A DNA stretch of 64,000 nt from Aplectana chamaeleonis (Eukaryota > Nematoda > Chromadorea > Rhabditida > Cosmocercidae). This document shows, piece after piece, positions 45,201 to 57,015 of this stretch (the first letter of the stretch is position 1; every line of letters starts with the position of its first letter). The position numbers and the translations under genes were made by a program. Where the stretch lies: positions 1,302,001-1,366,000 of the forward strand of contig JAPDOI010000172.1 of assembly GCA_029168955.1 (NCBI GenBank). Reading direction: 5' to 3'. The notes under the pieces were generated by a model. It was given only the letters and a program-made list of their open reading frames with translations, searched no databases and was not told where the DNA came from.

Positions 45201-47514
45201 TGCTCGCCTTCTGAGACGATGGTGGTAGACGAATAATTCACCAACTCTTTTTTTTTTGAGAGTTGTTGCCTTTTGTTGCGTTATTGCAAATGGATACCAA
45301 ATTCGCACTTTTACTCGATGGCGCTCCAATACGAAAGTGCAGGACCTAGAAAAATATCATTATCCAGAAAATCTCCTTGAGATTCTTATTTCCATTACCC
45401 CAGAACTCTCGTTAGAGCCCACTGTGCTACTATTATAAATCATATATCTATAGCTCCCTTTTTACGTCAGTCTCCCTATAATTGTCTCGTGACATTGCTA
45501 TCGAGTGCCTCTGCTGCCCCTCGGGAACTTCGAACCATCGAAGTGTTGTGTTCCACTAAAGGAAGACTTGCCATTTCATTAAGTCGTTTCAAAAGTTCGT
45601 ACGCTCTCAATTTATTGATCGGAATGCGTCATTCCTTTCTTTAAGGCGAGTTTTGCACTCAGCCTGTCATCTGGTTTCCACTAAGCTTGTCCCTAATCAA
45701 CTAAATATTGTGGTCTGGCAATAAGGCAGTTCCGTTTGGGTGTCTTCAGCGAGGACAGTGAACGCGGTATTTCTTGTGTTTGTGCTGAGATTGACAGCTT
45801 ACACAATCGGTACATTACGAGGCAGAGTTGAAATCCCTTTTATTTAAGGAAATTACCCCTAGCTATCTATAAGGAAATCAAATCTTCTTCCCCGACGAAT
45901 TTATTGTTGGTACCATAAAACGATTTCAAGACTGCGTCTCTGGAATCCAACAATCTCAGCAGCCCATTTTTGCAGTTTTTGTAGTTCCTAAGCTCAACTG
46001 CTTAATTACTTTGCATAGTATAAGCACCTGATATTGGTTTAACCTTATTGTTCATCAGACGTAACGAGAGTTGAGTCATTCGGAGTGAACATACAATCCA
46101 AGCGAGTGCAGGTGTTTAAGCGCGTGTCTTATTTGATGTCTCTTTGCTATCGAGATAACAACTACTTTAACACGCATAGCTTCGGCTTCCGATGGTTAGA
46201 AATCACCGTGAACACTACCTCGTTGCACAAATGATTACGTTTACATTTGATCCCAAACCATTTGTTTCTCGCCATTAACATAGAGGGCTAAGATCATCAA
46301 TGCATATATCAAGAATGATACCAGTAAACCGCTGTTCAGTTGAAGTTTTTTCCTTTCGAGGAGAAGTAAGTGATTTCACTTGTTGCAGAATTTATAGCTA
46401 TGTACCACTCAGTTCGCCGTGCCCGAAAACACTCTTATACAAAATTTCAACAGTAGAAATGAAACGAAGAGTAAGTTTCGGCATTAGATCCAGAAATTGG
46501 CTGTTTCAAAAGTGTAGACGCACTTTAAAAAATGAAGAAAAAAAGCTTTTTTTCTTTTTTCTTAAAGGAGTTTCATGGCTCAAGTGATGAGTGAGTAGAG
46601 AGAGTAGAGATAGGTTCTCACAACTCGCTCTTCAAACGCTCCGAGACTTTTGCTCCTTCAAGTGCGAGCAACTTCAAATGCGGTCTCCTCCTCCCCTAGT
46701 ACGAAAACGGAAAATGAGCACTTCGAGGAGTTTTTGATTTCTGAGCAGAAGGAATCTTTTTCTCAAGTATAAGTCTTGGGAGCGATCCCTCATACTAACT
46801 GACTCAGATCATTGTTCCTCTAAGTGAAGGGAAAGTGCTAAGATTCCAAAGGGGAAGTTTCCACCTGGTTGTTTGACCGTGCTCAGATACTTCCTTTTTT
46901 TAATCTGGAAACAATTAATTGACTCAATCAGAAGACACGGCATAGCTTTTTCTTATCAAACCTTTATCCTCCTTGGAATATCGCATCTTATCTTGAGAAA
47001 ATAATGACTAATACATGAGAAATAGACAATTTTGCCACTTTGAGATTCACAAATCGTTAGTAAAAGTGACTTTTTGTTTGATAGATTTGGTGCGCAAGTG
47101 CTCCAGCAGAACCATAGAGCATAAAAATGGTATGCTAATATGCTAAATAGAAGAAAACGCCGAAAAAACCATCTGTCGCAACCCTTAATTTACCAGCCCC
47201 TTTTGGACACAAGAGCCACTAGATGGCTACCATCTCTGCTTCATCTCCAAATCATATGCGCTCAGTGGGTTGCATTTTTTTTCTGATTTTGAATCTGAAA
47301 TCCGTCTCCGGAACGGAACACTTTGGAGCCAGCAATTGAAAATGGAGCCAAACGGCGCGCTCCGGCGCTCTAGCGCGTCCAATGACCGAAATTTACGAGC
47401 GGTATTGTACCTGCCGTGGATTTGCAGGATCCACGCTTCTCATATTTTTTCAGTCTCCTTAGGGAGTCACGCGATGTCGACAAGACCGAAGGAGCCGTTT
47501 TCTCAATGTGTTTG
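45201..47514. other. Intergenic
   Basis: A solitary P1-like terminus 'caccgtgaacactacct' lies at 46204-46220. No gene was recognised. The 95-codon frame at 46300-46587 lacks motifs. Confidence 0.4.
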
Positions 47515-48090
47515 TAGTCCTTGTCGACTAGTTTTCAGCTCGATATCGGCTAACAGTGAAGTCCGTGACGATTTTCGGACTTGTAATGACCACGGTATGG
47601 AGGCCCAAGTGACAAGAGAGGGCCTTGCTTTTTGTCGGATCGGGCATCGTAGCACATCACACTCATCCACAGAAAGCAGCTCAAATTCTGGACGCAACAA
47701 AGATAATTTTTTCTGGACGGCGTTGGATTTGATTCTGATTCTGTCACTTCATACCCGACTGTTTTCACAAGAAAACAATTGGGTTTCAGATTAATTTTTT
47801 GTCGATAAGAAGAAGTTTTCTGCTTACCGGATATCTTCGTTAGTACACAACAATTGCATAAAAAATGCTCCAGGATGATCATGAAGGGCTGTGCTTTTTG
47901 CAGTCAAATCCGTGCCCAAGATCTTCGTTGTGGTCACAACTTGGGCTGCTATCTGTGGAAACGTGGAGTGTGCTGCAAGTCGGATTCGACAACAAGCGAT
48001 ATTAGTTTCCTACCATTTGGCGCTTCATACCGTGGTCTTCGCGTCAGAAGTCGAACTTCAGTGTTTGTCGGTATCACGTTGAAAGCAAAT
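47515..48090. mobile_element. Foldback element with ~200-bp diverged arms
   Basis: The left arm (47515-47712) has 'ctcgatatcggc', 'cagtgaagt', 'gaccacggtatgg' and 'ccacagaaagcagc'. The right arm mirrors these as 'gctgctatctgtgg', 'cataccgtggtc', 'acttcagtg' and 'gtatcacgttg'. Plus-strand open frames of 122-174 codons run across it but have no domain. Confidence 0.65.
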
Positions 48091-48979
48091 CCACGGTCGC
48101 CATGTTCCTGTACGAATCAGATGATTGATGCTGTCATCATAGAACGGCAAAGTTGTTCAACGATTTTTGGATTGGTCACACCTGCAAATCCGTGGCACGA
48201 GTCGTTCGTGTACTTCTATTAGGAAGCTGCATTCGGTGACCGCGAGCAAAATCACTGAATCGATAGCCATCTTCCCTTCGTTTGCCCCTGTGCAAATTTT
48301 TCTCTAAGCACCGCCGCAGCTTCCTGGTCAACGTATCGTCGATAACTAGATGGAGGGAGCCGCGACGGTATTTGTCGGAAAAAATTGTGAGCGGAAAATT
48401 GAAGGGAGGATGGCTATTGATTGATTGATTTCGCTCCCAATTGCTGAGTGCAGCTTCCTACCTGTGAGACGCGGACGCGACACGGGCCATTTTTGAGGAT
48501 GCTCAAATTAGGAGGGTCAAAGACTTCGAGCTATTTGAACTGAGAGATGAGAACACATAACTACTTGCGCGTCCCTTCGGAAACGCATTTTGTTTCTCTT
48601 TCATTCTTAAAAGTGCGTCTATACTTCTCACACTGCCAGTACAACGGCATGCTGAACTTGTCCATGATCTGGAAACATTCAAGGCAACGAATTCAGTATT
48701 AAAGTCTTGAGATACGCGTCTCCTGAGATGAATAGCTGTTCCATTCTCAATTTCACATGACGTCCTTTTTTTTCGATTTCTTTCGAGCGAGCTTTTTCGA
48801 TCCACTCACTGTCACTTGTGGATTTTTTCAGTATTTTCGGTATTACTGATCTAGTACCTAACTACGTACTTGTCTTATATTTTCTGAAACATATAATGAA
48901 CTAATTGTTCGTGCCGATTGTGCAGTTACCACACCGCGGTATCTTCTGTAAAAATCGTGTTTCTCATCACACTTGGCGC
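48091..48979. other. Intergenic, nothing recognised
   Basis: There are small repeats such as 'ttgattgattgattt' at 48417-48431 and no gene. Confidence 0.4.
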
Positions 48980-49066
48980 GAGCGGCGCGGGCGTCCCTCC
49001 GCTTGTCCTACAGTCTCTCGCTGTCTCTAACCTCCGCTCCACACCAGCACGCGTAGAAACCAGAGC
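48980..49066. repeat. Dispersed CG-rich repeat, inverted copy
   Basis: 'gtctctaacctccgctccac' + 'accagcacgcgta' is the reverse complement of the 22641-22735 type. Confidence 0.6.
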
Positions 49067-50732
49067 TTTGCGGTTTTACAGCCTGTAACCGTTCTGAGAA
49101 AAGTTACTTGCTTTGGAGAATTCTTTCGAATCGTGAGAAAATAAAGTTTTTACTTTAATGCTAAAAGGTTGTACAGGAGAGTTTTCGGGCGCGACGAGTT
49201 CAGCGGTCACCACTGCGAAAATTTTTAACTAAACTGGACACTGATATTTGGCGGGCGCATGTACACTCTCGAATCGCATTGTATGGAAAGAGCAGGGGTG
49301 AGCAGTATTGAGGGGCCAACGTGGACGGTTTGCTACAGTCTCTGGACGTTCTTTCATAATCCTGGCAACCGTGACTGCGTTCAACGAAGTGTATTCTTTC
49401 GTCGATCCTAACAAACTTTTCACATTTTATCCTCGAACACAAGATCTGTGCTGAACGGATTTTTAGGTGTTCTTCCTATTCGGCAGTTCTGATTATTCAC
49501 TAGTTCTATAAAACGTATAAAGCGTAAGGCCCCCGTCAGAGTCGGTGGATCTACTGAGTCCCACCGGGTCGATACGCACCGAATTCGTGGGAGACGGCGG
49601 CGAAAAAATCAATTCACTGAGTCCGACCGCGACCGTCTGGTGCCCACCGCAATGCCCCCGGTCAATAATGATGGTTCTCACGCGTACAAGGCTGGAGCCA
49701 ATGCACCGACTGAGTCCCAGTGAGTCCCGCTACGTCCCAACCGAAATCATCTTCACCCCACCTGGTCGATATAGGAGTTTCTCGCGTGATTTGGGTGCAT
49801 TTTCTTCGGCCGACTGCGACCTGCCGAGTCCCGCCGTAACCCGACTCTCGTCGTCTGCGCTCTGCCCACCTACTGCTGCCGCTGACTATTGATTGCGTGT
49901 TTCGCAGAGAAACTGGGTGGCGCTGGGGGCAACCGGACTCAATCGGTTGCATACGGTCGAGAACTGAGTCCGAGTTTGAGTTAAGACAGAAGTTTGGTCG
50001 CCTATAGGACAATCTATTTATTTCTCTGTGACGATAACCCCAGAAATTTGGACCGCCCTGGATGCATGCGAGATAATTGGAGGCTGCGAAAATTTTCAGG
50101 AATCAGCCTATGTTTAGAAGTAATAGCCCTCCGAGATGGCAGTCAATGAGGTAAAACCGTCTGATTGATTGCCATACCAAGTCTACATACCGCTTGACCT
50201 ATCAGTTTTCATAAGAGCCTTATTGTTAGTCAGGAGGCCACCAGTCCTTTGCTTGACTCTCGAGAATTGGTGATTGAATGTTATGTATCTACATATAGCT
50301 TAGATCCCTCATTTAGAGCCGGTCGAAGTAAGGTTTATCGAGCTTTTCGTGTCGAAATCTTCTTTTCGCCAATATGTCGAGAGATCTTGCAGCTCGTTGT
50401 GAGTGCTTTCAAAGCCCGTTGTCGTTGTGGGTCGATCCGCAGGAGCGTATATATGTTTTGATCTCCATCACATTAACGAGCGTGTACGCTGCTCTTTGAG
50501 TGAATTGAGAAAAGAACTGTGCACCTGTTGAGTTGAAAATCAGCTAATCATTGCTTTCAAGCTTCATCGGGGCGATATGATGTGTTGATATGTAAAGGAA
50601 TTCAATTTGCACACATGCAGTCTCGACTTCAAATGTAGTCTTTTTACATCATTATTGCATTGAAATAATAATCAGTTGTGACTTCCAGTGGCAGAAAACG
50701 TCAGAAGCGCATCAGAAGATTGAATGCACGTA
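49067..50732. other. Intergenic with a GC-rich island and a P2 MITE end
   Basis: A GC-rich stretch (49520-49890) with repeated 'actgagtcc' words (49554, 49617, 49709 and mirrored later) is open for 115 codons on the plus strand but has no recognisable domain. At about 50400-50498 lies a 5'-truncated P2 right end ('taacgagcgtgtacgctgct'). Confidence 0.4.
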
Positions 50733-51202
50733 TAACATCGGCATAATTCCTGAAGATACTTTGCGTTTCTCATTGGAGGTTGGCCCAAACTCGGTGCACC
50801 TATGTTAGGCTCCGTCCATAGCAGACAACCAGCGGCAAAGCGTCAAGGCGTCGGAGCATCATGCGCCAGCGCTCAAACGCTGGCGCATGACGCTCGACGG
50901 CTGGCGAATTCAACGTGTTCGAGGGCGGCACGTGGTTAACGATGGTATCGATAATATTAGTGACAGCCGTTACGGTCACTATGCCTTCACCGTCAGCGAC
51001 TGGCCGGCTGCAGTGGTCGCTGGAGAGTCGCTGGGGAGTCAGATCAATAGCAAATGCTGAACATGCAAACCCCCAGAGTCGTCTTACCGTCACTTGACGC
51101 TAGGACGTCTGCTATGGACGGAGCCTTATAGCATATGGCACCAAGTTTGCTCCAACCTTTAACAGTCTACGCGAAGCCTCTTACGGATTCATGCCGACGT
51201 TA
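50733..51202. mobile_element. GGATCCATGCC-family element split by a GGCTCCGTCC element
   Basis: The left part (50733-50807, 'taacatcggcataattcctg', 'aggttggcccaaactcggtg') and the right part (51126-51202, 'tagcatatggcaccaagttt', ending 'catgccgacgtta') form the same inverted-repeat element as 1928-2075. A separate element lies between them with TTA duplicated. Confidence 0.8.
50808..51125. mobile_element. GGCTCCGTCC element, copy 2, nested
   Basis: It is 318 bp. GGCTCCGTCCATAGCAGACA and 'acgtctgctatggacggagcc' are the ends. TTA is present at 50805-50807 and 51126-51128. The interior is collinear with 44890-45197 ('ggcggcacgtggttaacgat', 'gacagccgttacggtcact'). Confidence 0.85.
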
Positions 51203-52289
51203 CATATGCAGTATGACTGATAAGCTCGTGGAATTTTGAACCGAGCGACTCATTTACCAAACATATAGTTGAATCAGAACAATAAACAACATCATGGTGC
51301 AAAAACAGAGACAACAAATACTCAAAATTGGATCCTTGGGGTGTGGTATTGTTTCCAAGGGATAGGGACTCACACTCTGCAAGCGGACACCAGCTTTTCT
51401 CTGTACATGGAATCTCTCCATTTATTTCATCAAGAATAAAATGTTCCTGATAAGACGATATCGCCGCTTCTTCTCCTCATTAGTGAACCGGAAGTTTCAG
51501 AGTACTGCAATAAAATTGGCTGCTGCTCCAATAGCTGGACACGTCTACAAGCTTGGTGTTTGTAATTCGATGCATCAACTATTGAAACAAATCATTCCAT
51601 TCCCACGATTGCATACTTGTGTTCGTTCTGACTGCTGTGCGTTCGGCACATTTCAAGTTGTCCTACTTTGTATTGGAATGTTAAGAACCACATATGTTTC
51701 GATACTCTAACAAAATTGTCAGGATTATGCTTTGTTGCTTCTAACAGTGGGCAGCTTTCTAGTTTTGTCTTTTACAACTTTTTAGCTCGTCAATGCCGTC
51801 TGTTTTACAATGTGTCTTCAGGAGCGTTCCTTTCTATTTCGAAGCTTCTACGGATGTTGTTTTTTTATCTCGATCATGACTAACCGCATCAACTTCCAGA
51901 TAAAATGAAACGGTGATGGCGGATCCCTCGAATAGTTCGGTCGAGTGTGGACTTGAGCCTCATGACTATCAAGTAAGTTGAAGAGATTGGCTCCTCCTTG
52001 AAACTTAGAATACCTATATCGGTAGCTGTTGTAACTATGCAAGTATATCTGGTCAGAATTTCAAAAGGGTGCTCTTCTGCAATTTTTATCAATGTACGGT
52101 TACAACGCTTGATTTAAAATTGCTAATGGCTTTATCTGGACCTCAATGAATCAGGTGTGCAGCTTTACCAGCTATTTTAATCTAGACGCCTGTTTGGCGA
52201 TGAGGGCGCCATAATGACTGAAGTTTGCCTGAGCGAAAATATTTGACATCACACCCGTAGTGACTCTGAGAGAATCCTCCGCGATCGTT
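51203..52289. other. Intergenic, nothing recognised
   Basis: An 89-codon plus frame (51441-51710) shows no domain. No repeats are evident. Confidence 0.4.
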
Positions 52290-52990
52290 CACGGATGGAA
52301 TCCCCTCGGTTTCTCGTAGGAGCCGAGAAGATACGAGCATGGGGCTTAAGCGGGACCATCGCGATATTCTGCCACTCTCAAACCGAGAGCAGAGCGTACC
52401 GCGTTCGTTCATCGACGCTCCTGCGATGCTCCATCGCGAAACCGCGAGGAATCGAGCCTGGGACTATCACGGAACAATAGCGAGATTCTACCAGTTTCAA
52501 CCCAAGAGCGTGTCGCGTCTTTGTATTGATTTACTTGGGGTTTCAAATCACGGAAACGCGTTAAACCAAGCCCGAAGCGATCGCGGGATGATTGCGAGGT
52601 TCCGCCAGCTTGCACCCCTGATCGCACCGCGTCCTATCAACCGTGCCCTCTCGGTGTTTCACGCGAGCGAGTGTTGTCTATCAGATCAACACGAAGCTAT
52701 AAGGTATTTGCCGTGCCGCATTCCGCGCTGCTTTACATATTTTCACAGCACGAGAGCGCGGGACCGGGGGGAAACGATTAGGGTACCATCGCGGATCACG
52801 AGTGCACCACTGCACTAGCGCGGTAAACCTGGTAAAGATCGCGGTAGCATCACGGTATGAGCACGAGAACGTCAACGAAAGGTCAATCGGGTAACTATCG
52901 CGGGAAGGACGCGGATCGCGGACGAGGGAGACGAACACGGTACCATCGCAGATCAACGCGAGCATCGCGGTACTAGCACGGGAAATTTTC
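52290..52990. repeat. Degenerate tandem array, ~112-120-bp units then shorter words
   Basis: 'gcgggaccatcgcgatattctg' at 52349, 'cacggaacaatagcgagattct' at 52470 and 'gcgggatgattgcgaggttcc' at 52581 mark units about 120 and 112 bp apart. Each is followed by 'cca..(t/c)tt(g/c)' and 'gagcg'-type blocks. From 52790 the pattern shortens to 'ggtaccatcgcggatca' words. A 159-codon open frame follows from the repeat. Confidence 0.65.
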
Positions 52991-53022
52991 TCAGAGGACA
53001 ACCAAGCATCGCCAGTTTTTTG

Positions 53023-53648
53023 TATACTGCCTTTATTCGAGTGCACAAGACCCTTTTTTCACCCGCACACGCTGCCACAGTAGTGCACCGAGGCGGCGCG
53101 GTCTGTGGTGAGCCCGTTCTCCCCACCCCATTTGACAGGCATCGAATTTGCTCATGACCACCGTCCAGTCGTCCGTATGACCTGCGATCATGCTCAGAGA
53201 CTTTGAGTTTTTTTCAATTTTTTAGTTGCCATTTTGAGTTGTTTCGGTGATAATTCAAATGTCATCGTATCGGCTAAAGGTTAGGGTGTACATGAAGCTT
53301 TACGCAATCCTTCGCGCTACCAAGAAATTGAGAAAACATCTGTTCTGTGTTTTTTACCAAAAAATCTCTCTTTTTGAACGTTTATCTACTGCTTCAAATC
53401 CATGGGTCATAACGACATTCAAATTATCATCGAAACAACAGACGGCGGAAAAAATTCAAAAACTCACCTTCTCTGCGCGTGATCGCCGGTCATGCGGACA
53501 AATGAATGGTGATCATGCGAAAGTCGATGGCTGCCACATGGGGTGGGAGAGCACGGGCTCGTCACAGACCGCGCCGCAGTTATGCATAACTGTAGCAGCG
53601 TGCGCAGGTGGAAAGGGGGCTTGTGCACTCCCGAATAAAGGCAGTATA
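53023..53648. mobile_element. Foldback element, 626 bp, ~150-bp arms
   Basis: The left end tatactgcctttattcgag, then 'tgcacaagaccc', 'acacgctgc', 'gcggtctgtg' and 'ccccaccccat', is mirrored by 'atggggtggg', 'cacagaccgc', 'gcagcgtgcg', 'gggcttgtgca' and 'cgaataaaggcagtata'. A 152-codon plus frame through the centre is not supported as a gene. Confidence 0.75.
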
Positions 53649-54424
53649 GAAGCCGACTACCTGCTGGAATATCTCACTATGGTCCTAGTCTACGCTTACG
53701 TTTGAGGTAAAACTGCTACTCCAACTGCCATTCGTTTCGAGTGAGATCTGATGGGCACCTCGCAGATGTTTGGTGCGCGCTAATCTGAGTATCTCCGTAG
53801 TATTTGTCGTCCTTATAGCATTCCAGGCCAGAACATAAATCATAAATTGATACGTAATGGGCTTTCCGACCGTTCTTGTGCAATGCCGAATTCTACAGCC
53901 TGTCCATACGGTACTGTCGGTGACTGTGCACAGAGTGGCGTTATTTACCAGCTTCGATGCTTTGTTTGTCCGTAAGTCTACATTGGAGGGACAGAAAGGC
54001 AGTTGAATCGTTCTTCTCAGCCTCCACCGAGATCTTAGGCATTACGAAACCGAAACAGATTAACACGAAACCATTAGGCACTCGCCCGTTCTATAATTCA
54101 CGTTGCTTTACAAATCTACACAACATGAGGCGCGTTTCGGGAGAACTCTTACGGTATCACCGCGGATTCTGGGAGCATCGCGGCACCAACTCGATAGATT
54201 CTCTCAGAGTAGTATACGAATAATTCTTGGTAAATCCACGGCACAGAAAGCTGGTTACTACCAAGCTGTTCTTGTAGCATTGCAAAGAATGAAAGTGTTC
54301 TCAGTGTGAGAACCCTTATGGCCTCGTCGCTTCCATGAGCACCTGCAGAGAACTGCAAAAAAACGAATGACAACACTCCTAAGAAACCAGATTATTTACA
54401 GAAAAAGAAATAATTTTAAGTTCT
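53649..54424. other. Intergenic
   Basis: 'cggtatcaccgcggattctgg' at about 54150 echoes words of the 52-kb array. No promoter or upstream exon of the following GPCR was recognised. Confidence 0.35.
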
Positions 54425-54520
54425 CATGGTTTTTACGCGCGCTGGTGAGGAGCAGAGATTATAGGCAGCAAGAGAGCAGAGAGCAGACGGTGGCTGCAGC
54501 TTCGTGCGCGTTGTCTCGTC
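54425..54520. repeat. Dispersed CG-rich repeat, copy just upstream of the GPCR
   Basis: 'tttttacgcgcgctggtgag', 'gcagacggtggctgc' and 'cgtgcgcgttg' match 22641-22735 in the same orientation. It ends about 65 bp before the first recognised GPCR exon. Confidence 0.6.
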
Positions 54521-54584
54521 ATGAAGCGTCACGTCTTCCTAATAGAGTGACACGGACCAGATTTCTTTCTTTCACTGGTACTTA

Positions 54585-54688
54585 ATGAGCTCGCTTCAGG
54601 TTAAGTTCTTCCTGATCAGTGTCGTCGGTAGCCTTATTGGTTTATTCGGATTATTCGGAAATGCATCTACCGCTCTCATCCTCACTCG
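54585..54688 (+). CDS. GPCR exon 1: start and TM1
   Basis: MSSLQVK is followed by hydrophobic TM1 with the class A 'GN' signature (LFGLFGNAS) and ends ILT + CG at donor GTACGT (54689). Phase 2. The frame is open upstream to a stop at 54543, so an additional 5' exon ending near here is possible. I chose the only in-frame ATG before TM1. Confidence 0.7.
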
Positions 54689-55854
54689 GTACGTGAAGTA
54701 TTATGTTTTTGTCTAAATGCATGCAGAAATTCTTCGTACTAAAACACATCTTAATTTTTTTGTTGTGTGAGGCTTTATCACACTTTGGCATAATCATTAT
54801 TCACACTGAATTCACGTTACAATATAGGTTAGAAGACATTTGTAGCATTGCACATGCATACAGTCAGAAACATCGATAGATGATAGTCTAGGCAAGTGAT
54901 ACCTCGCTGGACATGACAAGTTTTAACTCCAGAAACATGAGAACCAATTTGGAAGCCTTATATTAAAAACGAGGCATTATATGCAATCTAGGAATATGAT
55001 CATTAATATATCATATGAATCTAGGAATAATAATAGGAATAATTTTGAAACAGGTTGTGTATGCTCTCCTGCTAAAAATTGAATGAATGCAAGTTGCTAA
55101 ACCTTGTGTGCTTTTTCTCTACATTTGCAGTCATTTTCTACTTTCCAAAATTCACAGCTAAATCGCAGTTGGCAGAAAGTTATACTGTACAAAACGTACC
55201 AGGTCAGTTCTTACTAAAGGAGCATAACACAGTTTATGAGTTTCATAGAATCCTGACGCTATTTGTTTTTAGTGAGAGTTAGTTGAGAGTGAAAATAATA
55301 ATTTTCCGTTCACTCCGTACAGTCGTCCTTGTTACACTTGACATGTTCAAGAACACATAGTCCTTATAATTCGTTGAAAAAGCTCTCCTCCTTCGGAAAC
55401 GTTTGGAAACCAAGCCACAGAAAAGCGATAAAACCAAAGGTGTTTGGATGCTGGCAAAACACTAGGATGATTAATTGCCCTTCAGCACTTCGCAGATCAC
55501 TTGGGATTTAGAAATATTGGACAACATTCAAATTCTTGAACCCTAATTAGTTTTGAGCCACTAGCTGGAGAGAGCTTTGGTTAGTATTTTTCATTGTGTG
55601 AGCATTAAAGGCAAATACTGCTGAGCGATAGCGAATCACTTAAAAGTTTTGGGAATGGCCGTTGAAAAAGTTTACACGAAGGGAGAAAATTGAGGGCTTT
55701 TCGCCAAAACGATGAACTTTCCGAATCCCGGACCGCCGTAATCGCTCCAGCTGCGGAAGCGGCTGGAGATGTTTGGTTTTGCCCGGTTGCACGCGATCAG
55801 CTGGCCAGGCAGGTAAGTTGGTATGTGGACAGATAAGCAAGCTGGTGAGTAGTA

Positions 55855-56340
55855 CTTTTCCGTAGGAGAGAGTCAAGGCAGGTGACTAACAAGTTTTTTA
55901 CTCGCCGTTCACAATTAATTACTTTACTCCACTCTTTACTGCTTATCATATCAATCAATATTATCAGGTGGTAGATCAAATCGCTTAAACACTTTGTAGA
56001 CTGTACTTTTTCGTAGGAAGGAGAGGGAAGTGACTAGCAAGTTAGATATGATCGATCACTGGTCGAGAGATCGCCGCGTCGAGCACACGTGGCACTCACG
56101 GAAGTGAGGAGGTGATGATCCTATCATTACACTCCTCGCGCGTGCGTGCCCTGTGTGTTCGACGCGGCGATCTCTCCACCAGTGATCGACGATACTTACT
56201 GTTTATCTTTAATTAGTTTACTTCTTGCTGCTTATCATATCAATTGATATTATCAGTTGGTAGATCAAATCGCTTAAACACGTTGAAGGCTGTACTTTTT
56301 CAGGCGGGGTAGGACAGGGGAAGTGGCTAACAAGTATGTT
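55855..56340. repeat. Direct duplication (~150 bp) around a hairpin
   Basis: 'ctgcttatcatatcaat' followed by 'atattatcag.tggtagatca' and 'aatcgcttaaacac.tt' occurs at 55938-56030 and 56230-56320, with 'tgtactttt' after each. Between them lies a 140-bp CG-rich hairpin (56051-56191). Confidence 0.75.
56051..56191. mobile_element. CG-rich hairpin element in GPCR intron 1
   Basis: 'gatcactggtcgagagatcg' + 'ccgcgtcgagcacacg' is mirrored by 'gtgtgttcgacgcgg' + 'cgatctctccaccagtgatc'. The arms are about 45 bp, including gtggcac and gtgcgtgc. It interrupts the duplicated region. Confidence 0.75.
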
Positions 56341-56360
56341 TCTTCCCGATGACGGCGCCC

Positions 56361-56910
56361 AAAGTACATGGGGCATCTGATGACGCCATCAGGACGTCGT
56401 GCAAAGTACAGTACCGAGCAGATTTTCTGCAAAAAAAGCGCTTTGCAGCGTTTTTTGCACTCTTAAAGCGCCACATTGCCATAAATTTCTTCAAAGTAGT
56501 CTGATTTCAATTTTCAATTTCAATTTTTTTCTTCAATTTTTCAGTCATTTCTGGATTGGTTTTAGTGAGTCATACTGTTACTAAATAATGCATTCAACTC
56601 TCTCCAAAGTTTATCGAAAAAATGCATATTTGCATCACAAAATACCTCGGTATGAACTGATCAGACAGTCATGACAGCTGACATCTTTCGTGCTTTGACC
56701 TGTGGTCGATGTGAGTTTTCAAATGAAATACACATTTTTCAACAGGATACCGCAGTCAGAAAGCTTTCTACACATACCATTGCATTCCCCTCACTGGGAG
56801 AAACACTAAAACTACTCGGCTCTTTGTGAGCGCAAAAAACGCTTTTTCTGCAAGAATTTTGTTCGGTTCTGTACATGGGGCATCTGATGACGTCATCAGG
56901 ACGTGGAAAG
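56361..56910. mobile_element. Inverted-repeat element flanked by 35-bp direct repeats, GPCR intron 1
   Basis: 'gtacatggggcatctgatga' + 'cg.catcaggacgt' occurs at 56364-56398 and 56872-56906. Between them the ends 'agtaccgagcagattttctg' and 'cagtaaagcgcttt'-like words are mirrored by 'aaaaacgctttttctgcaag' and 'gttcggttct'. The interior resembles the 61464-62112 element ('aaagcgcc', 'tttgtgagcgc'). Confidence 0.6.
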
Positions 56911-57015
56911 TGAGTAGCGTTTCAGCAAGTTTTTCATCATATCAATCCATGCTATTCGGGAAATATTAAAGATTTTTTAGGGATATTACTTCGTAATATC
57001 AAGAAAAAGTGAGCA

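Noticed and set aside
47270..47794. 174-codon plus-strand frame
   Set aside because: It runs into one arm of a foldback element and has no recognisable domain or splice context.
52339..52818. 159-codon plus-strand frame
   Set aside because: It lies in a degenerate tandem array; openness follows from CG-rich repeat words.
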